From Palsa-504 sp963818225 (GTDB taxonomy: Bacteria > Actinomycetota > Actinomycetes > Streptosporangiales > Streptosporangiaceae), in the NCBI GenBank assembly GCA_963818225.1, contig CAWFRO010000015.1:1-64000 (forward strand): DNA of 64,000 bases, written 5' to 3'. Shown here piece by piece: positions 1 through 9,049 of the stretch. Under the pieces are notes generated by a model that was not told the origin of the DNA, did not search any database, and saw nothing but the letters and a program-made list of their open reading frames with translations. Made by a program: the position numbers and the translations under genes. Within the stretch, counting starts at the first letter, position 1. Each line of letters opens with the position of its first letter.

Positions 1-4
1 ACTC

Positions 5-79
<75 letters not shown>

Positions 80-98
80 GGTGAGCCCGATCCCGGCC

Positions 99-570
99 TC
101 ATTGGACCGCATTAGCATACCGGCTGCCCGGGCCTGTTCGCACCAGCCTGGCCCAGCACTTCGACGCCGCCGCCGCAGGCTCAAGGCCAAGCCGACGGCA
201 CGGGGCAGGCCGACGAGCAGATGCCGGTGCGCACCGCCTCGATAATGCGACGGATGTGACGGACCGTGCCTCACCGTGCAGGGCTACAGCTGGCTGCTGC
301 AGGGCCGTCGTCCAGCGTTCCGTGCAGGACTTGACGTCCTTGCAGTACCAGCGGATGTCGGCGCACGCCTGGCTGCCGTCGGGTACCAGGAGGCCCAGCG
401 GAAGCGTCACTCCGCACATGGAGCACCCGGCTACCTCCAGCGGACGAAGCCCGCCTTCGTCCGGCTTCGGGCGCCGGCGAGTTCACCGGGGCCAGCCAGG
501 GACTCGGTGGCAGCGGCTCAGGCTGCCTGACCTGCTGCAGGGTAAGCACTGACGTGGCATCTGATGCCAT
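99..570 (-). pseudogene. Broken copy of a Cys-rich small-protein locus (paralogue of 47665-48104)
   Basis: The frame ending at 99 encodes MCGVTLP, LLVPDG, ACADIRWYC and SCTERWT, nearly identical to the intact protein at 47724-48104 (CSLCG, LLVPDGGQACADIRWYC, SCTERWT). Here the first Cys of the CxxC pair lies upstream of the only in-frame ATG (417-419), and no start exists before an in-frame TGA at 483-485. A different frame starts at ATG 570 after GGAGGAGTC and encodes MASDATSV, resembling the leader peptide at 47665 (MAASSSAAV). A frame slip between about 420 and 485 would join the two halves. I read this as a decayed or mis-sequenced paralogue. Function is unknown; the paired cysteines suggest a small metal-binding fold. 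Confidence 0.45.
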
Positions 571-612
571 GACTCCTCCACGCGGGACCGGTCACGAGGG
601 GCTCCCTGGTCC
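571..612 (-). promoter_or_regulatory. 5' leader conserved with the second Cys-rich locus
   Basis: Just upstream of ATG 570, the minus strand carries the ordered blocks AGGGA, CGTGACCGGT, CGTGG and AGGA before ATGGC. The same blocks in the same order (AGGGA, CGTCACCGGT, CGTGG, AGGA, ATGGC) precede the leader peptide at 47665. Conservation extends well beyond a ribosome site, so a shared regulatory element or recent duplication is likely. Its function is unknown. Confidence 0.45.
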
Positions 613-652
613 CGGAACCGCGGCTAGAGGGTCCGCTCGCGACAGCTACTTG

Positions 653-705
653 CAAGCCCGCTCATACCAGGCCCGCTCATGGGTGGCCAAGCTCGCTCAT
701 ACCAA
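653..705. repeat. Short direct repeat pair, period 35
   Basis: The sequence caagc[c/t]cgctcatacca occurs at 653 and again at 688, with a partial third copy (cccgctcat) between them near 672. The repeats lie upstream of the Cys-rich locus and could be binding sites or slippage products. Confidence 0.5.
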
Positions 706-798
706 GCCCGCGCAACCACCGTAGCGGCCCGTGATCCGCCATCTCAAGATAAAGCAGCAAAATAATGGATGCCGTGGGGCCGGGCTGGCGCTTGCCGG

Positions 799-2205
799 TC
801 AGAACGAGGTGACCTGCTGGGCGGTGTTCAAGGTGGCTTGGGTGGCCGCGCCGGCGCCGTTGGTGACGACGGCAACGGGCTGCTGCAAGCCGAAGTTCGC
901 GCAGTTGAGGTTGTCGAAGGACGAGGCCAGCCGGTTGGCCAGGAACGTGTACAGGTTGTCGCCCACCGTCGGCACCGGCGAGGGAGCCGCCGCGAGCGAG
1001 GCCTCGTTGGCCGCGATGAACGGCGTCTGGATGTTGACCATGTTCTGGCAGAACATCGCCGGGCTGCTGCTCGCGTCGGTCTGGCTGTCGACCGGCGCCT
1101 GCCCGATCTCAGCCCGGTACAAGTCGGTCTTGGCCGCGTCCCACGAGCCGCCCACGCCCAGCACCATCTCGTCGTTCTCCGGGATCAGGGCCGCCGCCTT
1201 GGGCTGGTTCCTGGTGGCGAGCAGCTCGTCCAGTGCCTGGGAGGTCGCCATCGTGCCGTTGTTCCCCAGGTCGGGCGCCATGAACGGGGTACAGCCGAGC
1301 GCCGGGTCCAGGAAGTCGTCGATGAGGGCGTTGTCGCTGCCGTTGACCACCACGCGGGCGCCCGTCATGCGAGCGGCGTTGGCCGCGTCGTCCTGCGCGG
1401 TCTGGCCGGTGGCCGGGTCGAGCAGGTACTTGGTCGTCACGTTGTCGCTCGGGTCCTGGTCGATCATGTCGAAGTTGCGGGTGGTCGGGCACTCCCGGCC
1501 CGTTCCCAGCGAGCCCGCCGTCGCGACGATGTTCCTCGACATGCCGGCCAGCGGCACGTCCAGCCCGCCGCTGCGCTCCAGCCGGGACGCGGCGTTGAAG
1601 AAGTTGATGCCGTTGCAGAACGACACCTGCCCGAAGGGTGAGTGCGGCTCGCCGTCGGTGCAGTTGCCTTCGCGGAGCGCGTCGGGCGTCGCGCCGACCT
1701 GGATCAGGTTGGTCCCGTTGAACCCGAAGTCGATGGTGACGATCGCGCCGGCCGGCAGCTTCGGCACCACGGGTGCGACGGCCGGCGTGGTGCCCTGGGT
1801 GATGACCAGCGGGTCATACACGTACAGCGCGCCGGTCCGCGGGTTCAGGATGGTGGCCTGGACGAACGCCCCCAGGTTGAGCGAATTGATCATCTGGCAG
1901 CCCGATGCCGCGGCAGACGTCCCGGCCGGCCCGGTGAGCTGGTAAGGCGTGGCCAGGCCCTGCGCGGTCAGCGGATGAGCCGGGACGATGATGTCGCAGG
2001 TGTCCACGACCGCGGTGGACGAGACCGCCGCCGAGCCGGACGATGCCGACGAGCGGAGCGTCGGGGTGCCGTGCCCAGACGTGCCGACCACGATCCCGGC
2101 CGTCAGGCCCAGCGCCATCACGGCGCCCACGAGAATCGCGCTACGTGCCGCGCGATTTCTCCGGCCGCCGCGCCGCCGCCGCGTGTACCGATCTCCGCCG
2201 AGCAT
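799..2205 (-). CDS. Secreted or membrane-anchored protein of unknown function
   Basis: This 468-residue protein starts with a short Arg-rich cytoplasmic stretch (RRRRGGRRNR), then one hydrophobic segment at about residues 22-42 (ILVGAVMALGLTAGIVVG), then a long extracytoplasmic part. The exported part contains about seven Cys residues, some possibly in disulfides, and Asn/Gly-rich segments such as DFGFNGTNLIQVGATPDALR. I chose ATG 2205 because GGAGG lies 8 bases upstream; an open frame extends to 2283 without a ribosome site. I recognise no catalytic motif. The gene is monocistronic and divergent from the CBM48-like gene. A structural or substrate-binding surface protein is possible but not demonstrated. 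Confidence 0.8.
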   Translation of the reverse strand: MLGGDRYTRRRRGGRRNRAARSAILVGAVMALGLTAGIVVGTSGHGTPTLRSSASSGSAAVSSTAVVDTCDIIVPAHPLTAQGLATPYQLTGPAGTSAAASGCQMINSLNLGAFVQATILNPRTGALYVYDPLVITQGTTPAVAPVVPKLPAGAIVTIDFGFNGTNLIQVGATPDALREGNCTDGEPHSPFGQVSFCNGINFFNAASRLERSGGLDVPLAGMSRNIVATAGSLGTGRECPTTRNFDMIDQDPSDNVTTKYLLDPATGQTAQDDAANAARMTGARVVVNGSDNALIDDFLDPALGCTPFMAPDLGNNGTMATSQALDELLATRNQPKAAALIPENDEMVLGVGGSWDAAKTDLYRAEIGQAPVDSQTDASSSPAMFCQNMVNIQTPFIAANEASLAAAPSPVPTVGDNLYTFLANRLASSFDNLNCANFGLQQPVAVVTNGAGAATQATLNTAQQVTSF

Positions 2206-2648
2206 TAACTCCACCTCCGCCGCCTCACCCTTATGACTCCTGCTCCGGCACGGTAGACCAGCGACGATGATGAGATCAGGCACTTCACCAGATCTGAATT
2301 TTCTCTGTTTTCTTAACCATCGCGGGACCGAATTCCCCGCGTATTCCTTACGGATTCATTTCGCCGCAGGCCGGCAGGCATTGGGGCGCCGGGATTGCGG
2401 CGCCGCCCGTCCGGCGCAGCCAGGCCGGCCTCGGGACGCCTGCCGGCTATCACAGAAAGTAGTTGATAACGATTCTCTCTGTCATCGCCAGTTCTTACGG
2501 CGGGATTACCGCCGGCCGCCTCCGGCCGTGTGCTGGCCGGGGTCGGCCGCGCGACACGCCCTGGTTGCCATTGGGTTAAATCCCGAAAGGCCGCCCGCCG
2601 TTACGCGATAATCAAACGTGTAGGTGAGCGCCTGACTGGAGAGAGCAG
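2206..2648. other. Divergent intergenic region
   Basis: These 443 bases separate the leftward secreted-protein gene from the rightward CBM48-like gene. They include AT-richer patches at about 2285-2355 and 2455-2485 (for example gttgataacgattctc), plausible promoter territory for both genes. No open frame here has a ribosome site or protein-like composition. Confidence 0.5.
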
Positions 2649-2930
2649 TTGATCAAGAAAACCAGGCCCGGGCGGGACGGTACCGTCCGCGTCACGTTCG
2701 CGCTTCCCGCCGACGAGCCCGAGGGCTCCGTGTCGGTGGTCGGTAGCTTCAATGACTGGAATCCGTTTGCCCATCCGCTGCGCCGCCGCGCGAACCGGAC
2801 CCGGAGCGTCGCCGTGACGGTCCCGGTCGGGAGCACGCTGCACTTCCGCTACTTGGCCGAGGGCGGGAGATGGTTCGACGACGAGACCCTCCCCGTGGCA
2901 GACGGCTGCGACGTAGCCATCACGGTCTGA
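2649..2930 (+). CDS. CBM48/AMPK-type carbohydrate-binding (isoamylase N-terminal-like) protein
   Basis: This 93-residue protein is essentially one early-set beta-sandwich domain. It has the CBM48 signature VSVVGSFNDWNPFAHPLRRR followed by a strand region (LHFRYLAEGGRWFDDE), as in glycogen-branching enzymes and AMPK beta subunits. Known members bind alpha-glucans. Here no catalytic domain is attached, so it may act as a glycogen-binding adaptor, which is inference. The start is TTG at 2649 with GGAGAG 6 to 8 bases upstream. It stands alone, with unrelated genes on both sides. Confidence 0.85.
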   Translation: MIKKTRPGRDGTVRVTFALPADEPEGSVSVVGSFNDWNPFAHPLRRRANRTRSVAVTVPVGSTLHFRYLAEGGRWFDDETLPVADGCDVAITV

Positions 2931-2952
2931 CTCCGGGCCAGCCCTGAGCCCG

Positions 2953-2968
2953 GCGGCCTGGAGGCCGC
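2953..2968 (+). terminator. Short GC hairpin after the CBM48-like gene
   Basis: GCGGCC, loop TGGA, GGCCGC begins 23 bases after the stop codon. The stem is only 6 bp and has no U-tract, so terminator function is uncertain. Confidence 0.25.
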
Positions 2969-3057
2969 GGCTGCGCGCGCTAGGTCCGCTTAGCCGGGAA
3001 CTGCCTTAGCACGCCGATACTGTCCTATAGAGGACGGGTCGTCTAGGCTCAGCGAAT

Positions 3058-3519
3058 ATGCCGAGATTGCTGATTGTCCACCACACGCCGTCACCTTCCT
3101 TGCAGGCCATGTTGGAGTCCGCGATCAGCGGCGCGCGGACCGACGAGATTGAGGGCGTCGAGGTAATCATCCGCCCGGCCCTGACTGCCTCGCCGGTCGA
3201 CGTGCTGGAGGCCGACGGTTACCTGCTTGGTACGCCCGCCAACATCGGCTACATGTCCGGGGCTCTCAAGCACTTCTTCGACGGCATCTACTACCCGTGC
3301 CTGGAGGCGACCCAGCGGCGTCCGTACGCCCTGTACGTGCACGGCGCCTCGGACACCGGCGGGGCGGTGCGCGGGGTGGAGTCGATCGCCACCGGCCTGC
3401 AGTGGCGGAAGGTCAATCCGCCCGTCTGCATCACCGGGACCGCCCCCAGTAAGCAGGATCTTGAGGCCTGCTGGGAGCTCGGTGCGCTGCTGGCGGCGGA
3501 GGTCGCGGGCTACACCTAG
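3058..3519 (+). CDS. Flavodoxin-like / NAD(P)H-dependent FMN oxidoreductase family protein
   Basis: This 153-residue protein opens with a Rossmann-type strand and phosphate-binding loop (LLIVHHTPSPS). It then has DGYLLGTPANIGYMSGALKHF, typical of the flavodoxin/NADPH-dependent FMN reductase fold, where such loops hold FMN. A later segment, ALYVHGASDTGGAV, matches the second flavin-contacting loop. The family moves electrons between NAD(P)H and quinones or other acceptors; the substrate here is unknown. The start is ATG 3058 with no clear ribosome site, so it may be leaderless: promoter-like sequence (tatagagg) lies about 35 bases upstream. Confidence 0.82.
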   Translation: MPRLLIVHHTPSPSLQAMLESAISGARTDEIEGVEVIIRPALTASPVDVLEADGYLLGTPANIGYMSGALKHFFDGIYYPCLEATQRRPYALYVHGASDTGGAVRGVESIATGLQWRKVNPPVCITGTAPSKQDLEACWELGALLAAEVAGYT

Positions 3520-3564
3520 GAAGCTTCCCGGTAACCTCCCTCCGCATCACCTCGGCCGCCATCC

Positions 3565-4611
3565 CTACGGCGTACCGGACCAGCGCAGGGTGAAGCCGGC
3601 CAGCTTATAGCCGAGCGCGTTGACGGTCGGCTGGACGAAATTGTCCCTGATGATCTGCGCCGCCTCGTTCTCGGCCGCGCTGATCATCGGGCGCGTGACC
3701 GCGGGGTTTCCCGTCGCCTGGGAGAAGGCGAGATTCTGGGCCAGGCCGTACAGCACCGCCGGCGAGAACTGCGGCGTGAGCAGTGCCCCGCAGCCGAATC
3801 CCGGATAGGTCCAGCTATGGTCGGTGGCGATGAGGTGGGACAAGGTGTCATCGACCGTGATGTCGTGCACCGACTGGGGGAGCTGCGGCGGCGGCAGGAC
3901 GATGGTGACCACGACCCGGCCCGTGGCGCCGCTGACCGGCCGGCTCAGGACCTTCAGCTGGTAGTGGCCGGACGCTGGGGTCCACCAGCCCGGCCCGGGG
4001 TTGAGCTCGACCGTCGCCGACGCCCGGCCCACCGCGTAGAACGTGCCGGAATACCAGCACGGCCAGGGGCCGATGCTCTTGGAGACCTTGTGGGTGAAAA
4101 CGAAGTTGAAGTTCTCCGTACCGAGCGCGGGGCGGGAGATGCCCTCGATCTTCTGCAGCACCCACGGGCCGATCTCCGTGTCGGTCGTGGTCCCCGCCGC
4201 GACGGATTGCCACGGCCAGGTCAGCTTGATGTCCGGCAGGTGCACGTTGAGGCCGAACAGATGCAGCGCCCCGGCCAGCACCGCCAGCGTTGCCCACGCG
4301 ATCGCCTTACGGAAGATGAGCCCGAGCAGGACCAGGACGGCGCCCCACCTGACCCAGCGGGGGAGCAGGCGCCGCCGCGCCCGCCCGGCCCGCTCCGGAC
4401 GATCCCGCCACGGATCGCCCAGCGCCGGGCCCGGCCGGGTCGGCACAAGCGGATCGCGCGCCGCAATCCATCCGTCGCCGTCGCCGTACCCGCCAGCCTC
4501 GTCGAGCTCACCGGGGTCATGCCGCCGGCCGGGATCCTCGAGGCGCAACGAGCCCGGCCGTCCCGCCCGGGTCGTGAGCATGCCCAGCAGGAGAACCATC
4601 AAGCGAATCAT
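3565..4611 (-). CDS. Single-pass membrane protein, last gene of the cell-wall hydrolase operon
   Basis: This 348-residue protein has a charged, Pro/Arg-rich N-terminal region (about 1-85) and hydrophobic helices near residues 86-120 (VLVLLGLIFRKAIAWATLAVLAG). The extracytoplasmic domain ends in a helical segment (ENEAAQIIRDNFVQPTVNALGYKLAGFTLRW). The layout of strands then a C-terminal amphipathic helix faintly resembles DUF4230-type proteins, but I cannot confirm it. It begins 30 bases after the hydrolase stop with an AGGCGG ribosome site, so it is probably co-transcribed with the two upstream genes. A role in anchoring or regulating the hydrolase is inference. Confidence 0.7.
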   Translation of the reverse strand: MIRLMVLLLGMLTTRAGRPGSLRLEDPGRRHDPGELDEAGGYGDGDGWIAARDPLVPTRPGPALGDPWRDRPERAGRARRRLLPRWVRWGAVLVLLGLIFRKAIAWATLAVLAGALHLFGLNVHLPDIKLTWPWQSVAAGTTTDTEIGPWVLQKIEGISRPALGTENFNFVFTHKVSKSIGPWPCWYSGTFYAVGRASATVELNPGPGWWTPASGHYQLKVLSRPVSGATGRVVVTIVLPPPQLPQSVHDITVDDTLSHLIATDHSWTYPGFGCGALLTPQFSPAVLYGLAQNLAFSQATGNPAVTRPMISAAENEAAQIIRDNFVQPTVNALGYKLAGFTLRWSGTP

Positions 4612-4641
4612 GCCGCCCGCCTTTTCTGCTGCCGCGCGTGC

Positions 4642-7343
4642 CTACGCGACCGCCGGATAGTCCAGACCCAGGACGACGGGAATCGCCCCGAACGTCTTGC
4701 GGAACCGCGTGCCCGGCTTGTCGGGCGCATCATCCGAGATATCTGGCCAGCGCATCTTCATGTGCGCCGCGGTCAGGCCCCCCACCGAATACGGGAACTC
4801 CATGGCCGAGATGCGGTGCGCCCTGAGCAGTCCGCCCCAGCGGAACGCCGCGAAGACGTTGGCCAGCTCCCGCACCGACAGGATCAGCCGCTGCCGGAGG
4901 TTGATCCCGTACACCGCGGTGGCCAGCTCGAGCAGGTCCACCGCGACCTGGTCCAGGGCCTCGGACTTGCTCCGGTAGATCGTGCCGTCCGGGTTCTTGG
5001 TGCCCAGCCTCTCGCCGTACACCGGCGAGACTCGAGGCTGGGCCTGGCACTGCATCCAGTCGCAGGCGGCCAGCAGTTCCCACCGGACGCCGTGGCTCGC
5101 CGCCACGTCCCGGTAGATCGGCTCGGCGCGCAGCAGCGGCGTCTTGGCTGAGGTGATGAAACCGGTAGTCACGATCTGCGGCATCTGGGCCACATAACGC
5201 CGTGTGCTGACCCGCGCCGTGCGTGGACCGGCTTGCACCGCCCGCCCGCTGTTCGGCCCTTCCTGGGCGCCTGACACCGGCCAGGCCGCCGCGGCCGTGC
5301 CGGCGTGCGCATCCAGCACACCTGGGATGCTGGCTGAGCCCGAGCCTTCCGCCGCCGCTGCCGGACCCGAGGGCGCCGCCACGCTTCCCGCCCCGGCCGT
5401 ACCGGCCTGGCCCGATGCGCCCTGGACCGCACCCGTGCCCGCCGTCCCGCGGCCTGACGTCGCCTGGCCCGCCGCCGGGTGCGCAGCCATCCCAGGCACT
5501 GCCCCGTTTGCCGCAATCGCCCCCGGTATCGCTGCGCCCTCCGTCGAACTGCCCTGCGCCAGGCTGCCCTGCGCCGGACTGCCCTGCGCCAGGCTGCTCT
5601 GCGCCGGAGCGCCGTGCGCCGGACTGCTCTGCGCGGACTGCTGCGCGGACTGCTTTGCGCCGGACTGCTCTGCGCCGATCCGCCACCCGCTGCCTCGGCC
5701 TGACTCGGTGCGCTCGCGGCAGCCCCGCCCTGGGCTGCCGCCGTCCCCGCCGCCGTCGCCGGCGTTCCAGCGTCGAAGCGGTACAGGTTGTACTGCCGCA
5801 TGATCGAGATGAGGCTGGGGCCGTAGTTCGGATCTGTCGCGTACACCCCGGTCAGGTCATTGGCGAAAGCGTCGGGGGAGCGGCGGTCGGCCATGGCCTG
5901 CTTGTAGCTTGACCCGGTAGCCAGCAGCAGGCTGTGGTCGGCGATGCTCTGCGCCACGTTGCTGTACACACGGAACGGCGCGGTCACCGCCACCGGCTGG
6001 CCGTTCTCGTATTCCTCGGTCGGCCGCAGTACCGACCCGGCCGGCCCGGTGCCCTTGATTCCGAACAGGTTGTTGTCCTGCGTGGCCAGCAGGCTCTGGC
6101 CCCAGCCCGATTCGTCGATCGCCTGCGCGATCGTCACCGCCGCCGGGACGCCGTACTGCCGCTGCGCGGCCAGCGCTCCCGGCGCGATCTCATTGATGAA
6201 CGCCTGCTGCGAGGGAGTATCGGAAACCGCCTCGGTCGCGGGCGCCGGCTGGCTTCGGCTGTACCGCGCGCCCGAGGGCGCAGCGGAGTTGCCCGCGCTC
6301 GAGGGCGCAGCGGATTTGCCCGAGCTCGAGGGCGCCGAGGAGAAGCTGGTCACGGTGCCCGAAATCGGCCGCGCACCGGGAATCGACGCGGTCCCGGCCA
6401 CCGCCGGACCCGCAGCCGCCGGACCGCCCGGCTGCGATTGCGGCTGCGGCTGCTGGGCTGCAGCCTGCCCGGCGTTACCCAGGCTGAGGGCGGGGCTCAC
6501 CAGCCCGGGCACGCTGGCCTGACCCGCGCTGGCGGCGCCCTGTGGCCCACTCGCCGTTGCCGCGTCGCCTGCCTCGGCCGCGCTCTGCGCCGGGGGACTG
6601 GCCTGGGTGCTGCCTGAGCTCTGGCTCACCGCGCTGGCCAGCGCGCCGTTGTTGACGAAGCCGCTCACACCCGCAGCGGCGAGCGGCCCGCCGTACTGGT
6701 GCGCGTTCACCGACAGGTTCGAGCCCGAGTCACCGCCGATGGTGTACAGGACCCCATCCGCGTACTTCGTGACCACTTCGACGTGCTCGTCGAACAGCAC
6801 CCAGTCCCCGGGGCGCGGGGTATAACCGTCGCCGATCGGATGCCACCGGCCATGAGCCTGGGCGTCCTGCAGGACCGAGGTGATGCCCAGTGAGGCCGGA
6901 TTGGGGTCGACGCGAGCGTCGACCCACTCGTGCAGCGGCCACGGGTACGTGCTCCCGCCGGTGACCCAGCTCTGCTGGCCTGTCGCCTGCGCGCCGGACT
7001 CCAGCATCAAGCTCGCGAACGCCGCGCAGGACTCACCGTGATCGGCGCCGTCCAGGCTGTCGTTCTGCCAGATCATCGCCTCCATCTCGGCCGGCGTCCG
7101 GGTCTGAGCCAGGCGCAGGTAGTACTGTGCCGACTTGACGATCGCCGCCCGCAGCGCGGTGTCGCCTGCCGCCGCAGGCGCGGCCTTCGAGTCGGAGGCC
7201 AGCAGCCTGACCGGGATGGCGCTGGGCGAGGTAAGGTCAGCCGCCGTGCCGTGCGCGAAGGCCAGCCCGGTCATCGCGCCCGCGGTGCTCAAGCTGACGA
7301 GCGCGGTAGCCTGCTGCCACCGCGGCCTCCGTGTGAACTGCAC
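4642..7343 (-). CDS. Secreted CHAP plus GH73 glucosaminidase cell-wall hydrolase, reading frame broken in a repeat
   Basis: GTG 7343 follows a strong AGGGAGGTGAT site and a signal peptide (TALVSLSTAGAMTGLAFA). Residues about 60-235 form a CHAP-like amidase/endopeptidase domain with GESCAAFASLML (Cys) and DEHVEVV (His). After a Ser/Ala/Pro linker, residues about 380-530 match a GH73 glucosaminidase (TIAQAIDESGWGQS with the catalytic Glu; DNNLFGIKG). A second linker of AQSSP units contains an 11-base unit instead of 15 at about 5635-5645, which throws the frame into Arg-rich nonsense ending at 5169. The adjacent frame continues the linker and a conserved-looking C-terminal domain (SVGGLTAAHMKMRWP, GAIPVVLGLDY) to the stop at 4642. 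The intact product would be about 900 residues. Confidence 0.72.
5549..5690. repeat. 15-bp coding tandem repeat (AQSSP/AQGSL units) containing the frame break
   Basis: About nine degenerate copies of gcgcagagcagtccg (minus strand) encode a Ser/Gln/Ala linker. One unit at 5635-5645 is only 11 bases, which shifts the frame. Such a tract is prone to replication slippage and also to assembly error. Confidence 0.75.
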
Positions 7344-7409
7344 CGAATCACCTCCCTCCGCTGACCGCGCCGCACCTGGCCCCGGACGGGGAACGCGGCT
7401 GCGCCAGGA

Positions 7410-8477
7410 TCACGCGGCCGGCCCGAACAGGTTCTTGAGGATGGCCTGCACCTGCGGGTTTCCCGGGTCATTCGAGTTCTGGAACAGCACGCTGGCTTCC
7501 TGGGCCACCGTCGGTGAAGCGCCCACGAACCACTGCTGGTACACGTCGGCCACCAGGGCCGCCTGCCCGGCCGGGCTGGTCACCGGCGAGGCGCAGACGT
7601 CCGGGAAGCCGGACCGGGTGATCACGGCGGCCGATCCGGTGTACTTCAGGCAGTTGGCCGGGCTGCTCTCCAACCCCGGCTGCACCGTCGGCTTGCCGTT
7701 GCTGCCGGTCAGGCTTGCGCCCCCGATGATGTTGTTGATGGCGCGCGCCGCGACCTGAAGGCTGTCCCCCGCGTTGAGCGGGTTGTAGGGATGATGGAGA
7801 TTCAGCGACCAGGCCACCGCACCGCCCTGCGCCGCGGAAATCGGCTCGAGGCCCTGCCGTCCGCTCTTGGCGTCAGCGAAATTCGCATTGTCGCCGCTGG
7901 TCATCAGCGAGAACACCCACAGGATCTGGCTCGTGGACTGGCCGCACGCGAAGTTGACCTGGTTGGGCTCAGAGGCGACATTGGGATTCTGGCAGGCCGT
8001 GGCGATCTCGGTCTTCACCAGTGCCACACTGGGCGGCCAGGAGGCGCCGGGCCGCAGCACCACCACGACCAGCAGGGTGACCCCCAGGGCGGCAATGGCC
8101 AGCCCGATGGCCACACGCTGGACGCGGCTGAACCGGCTCCGCCGGACGCTTCTGCGCCCGTGGTCGATCAGCTCCCGGGTGCGGGCGTCGCCCGCGGGCT
8201 CGCTCGCGGGTACCCGGCTGCGGGCCGCCGCCCGCCGGGCCGCGGTGTGCACCGGCTCCCGCACGCCAGCCTGCGGCCTGCCCGCGACCCGGCGGAAGGA
8301 CGGATGCGGCGGGCTCGGGACCCGCTCCTCGGCGTACTCCTGGCCGGCCAGGGTGCGGTCGCGGGCGTCGCGCCACACAGACAGCTCGTTCTCGAGATCT
8401 AGGGCCCTAGTTTCTAGATCCGATAGCCACAGTTCGTCATCATCGTCGTTATAATGTTCGAACTCTGCACTCATCAT
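7410..8477 (-). CDS. Membrane protein, first gene of the cell-wall hydrolase operon
   Basis: This protein of about 355 residues has an acidic N-terminus (FEHYNDDDDELWLSDLE), a basic linker, one transmembrane helix near residues 125-147 (VAIGLAIAALGVTLLVVVVL) and an exported domain with four Cys residues. Possible starts are GTG 8483, ATG 8477 and ATG 8474; AGAGG sits 6 to 7 bases before ATG 8477. I recognise no catalytic motif. It is followed after 66 bases by the CHAP/GH73 hydrolase and then the 348-residue membrane protein, all leftward, which suggests one envelope assembly. Similar sets occur near actinobacterial conjugation modules, but no transfer ATPase is present here. Confidence 0.72.
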   Translation of the reverse strand: MMSAEFEHYNDDDDELWLSDLETRALDLENELSVWRDARDRTLAGQEYAEERVPSPPHPSFRRVAGRPQAGVREPVHTAARRAAARSRVPASEPAGDARTRELIDHGRRSVRRSRFSRVQRVAIGLAIAALGVTLLVVVVLRPGASWPPSVALVKTEIATACQNPNVASEPNQVNFACGQSTSQILWVFSLMTSGDNANFADAKSGRQGLEPISAAQGGAVAWSLNLHHPYNPLNAGDSLQVAARAINNIIGGASLTGSNGKPTVQPGLESSPANCLKYTGSAAVITRSGFPDVCASPVTSPAGQAALVADVYQQWFVGASPTVAQEASVLFQNSNDPGNPQVQAILKNLFGPAA

Positions 8478-9049
8478 GCTCACCTCTGCTGTGTGTCCTG
8501 AACTGGGTACTCAGGCCTCAGGGCCGGTGCGCGAGCTGCGTGCGGAGGTAGACCTTCCTACTGCCGCTCACTCCCACGTCTCTATTAGAACATACGATCG
8601 GTTCAATTGGGAAGTGCCGTTGCCTGGCCTAGGTTTTGTTCGAACACGGGTGCGCCCGCCCCTGTGGCCGCGCGGGCCAGGCCGCCCGGCCGGGGCGTGT
8701 GCTCCGCCTGCCCGGCTGCTGGCGCACCTCCGGGGCGGCTTCTGGCGCTCGCCCCTCCAGCGCCGCGCGGATCACGCCGGACAGCTCTTCGTCGGAGACG
8801 GCCGTCGCGCCCTGCGGCCGGATCCGGATCGGTGGCCTGGCGCTGAGCAGCGCCGGATGTCGCGCCGCAAAGCCGTCGTCTCGCGGCCGGCGCAGCGGGT
8901 TACTGTGGTGTCTGGTGTGGCGCCGGAGCCCGTGTCCTATTCCTGTTGCCAGCGAGCATTACCGAAAGCACTCGTCGCGTTGCGTACTGTGCTACATAAA
9001 AGGGAATGGCGGCTATCCCCGTCCGCCGAGAACTCCGCAGGGGGCCGCA
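8478..9049. other. Divergent intergenic region
   Basis: These 572 bases lie between the leftward envelope operon and the rightward STAND NTPase. An AT-richer patch at about 8575-8645 (attagaacatacgatcgg) and another at 8975-9005 are the best promoter candidates. The NTPase frame stays open back to 8636, but composition and lack of a ribosome site argue that the upstream part is non-coding. Confidence 0.45.
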
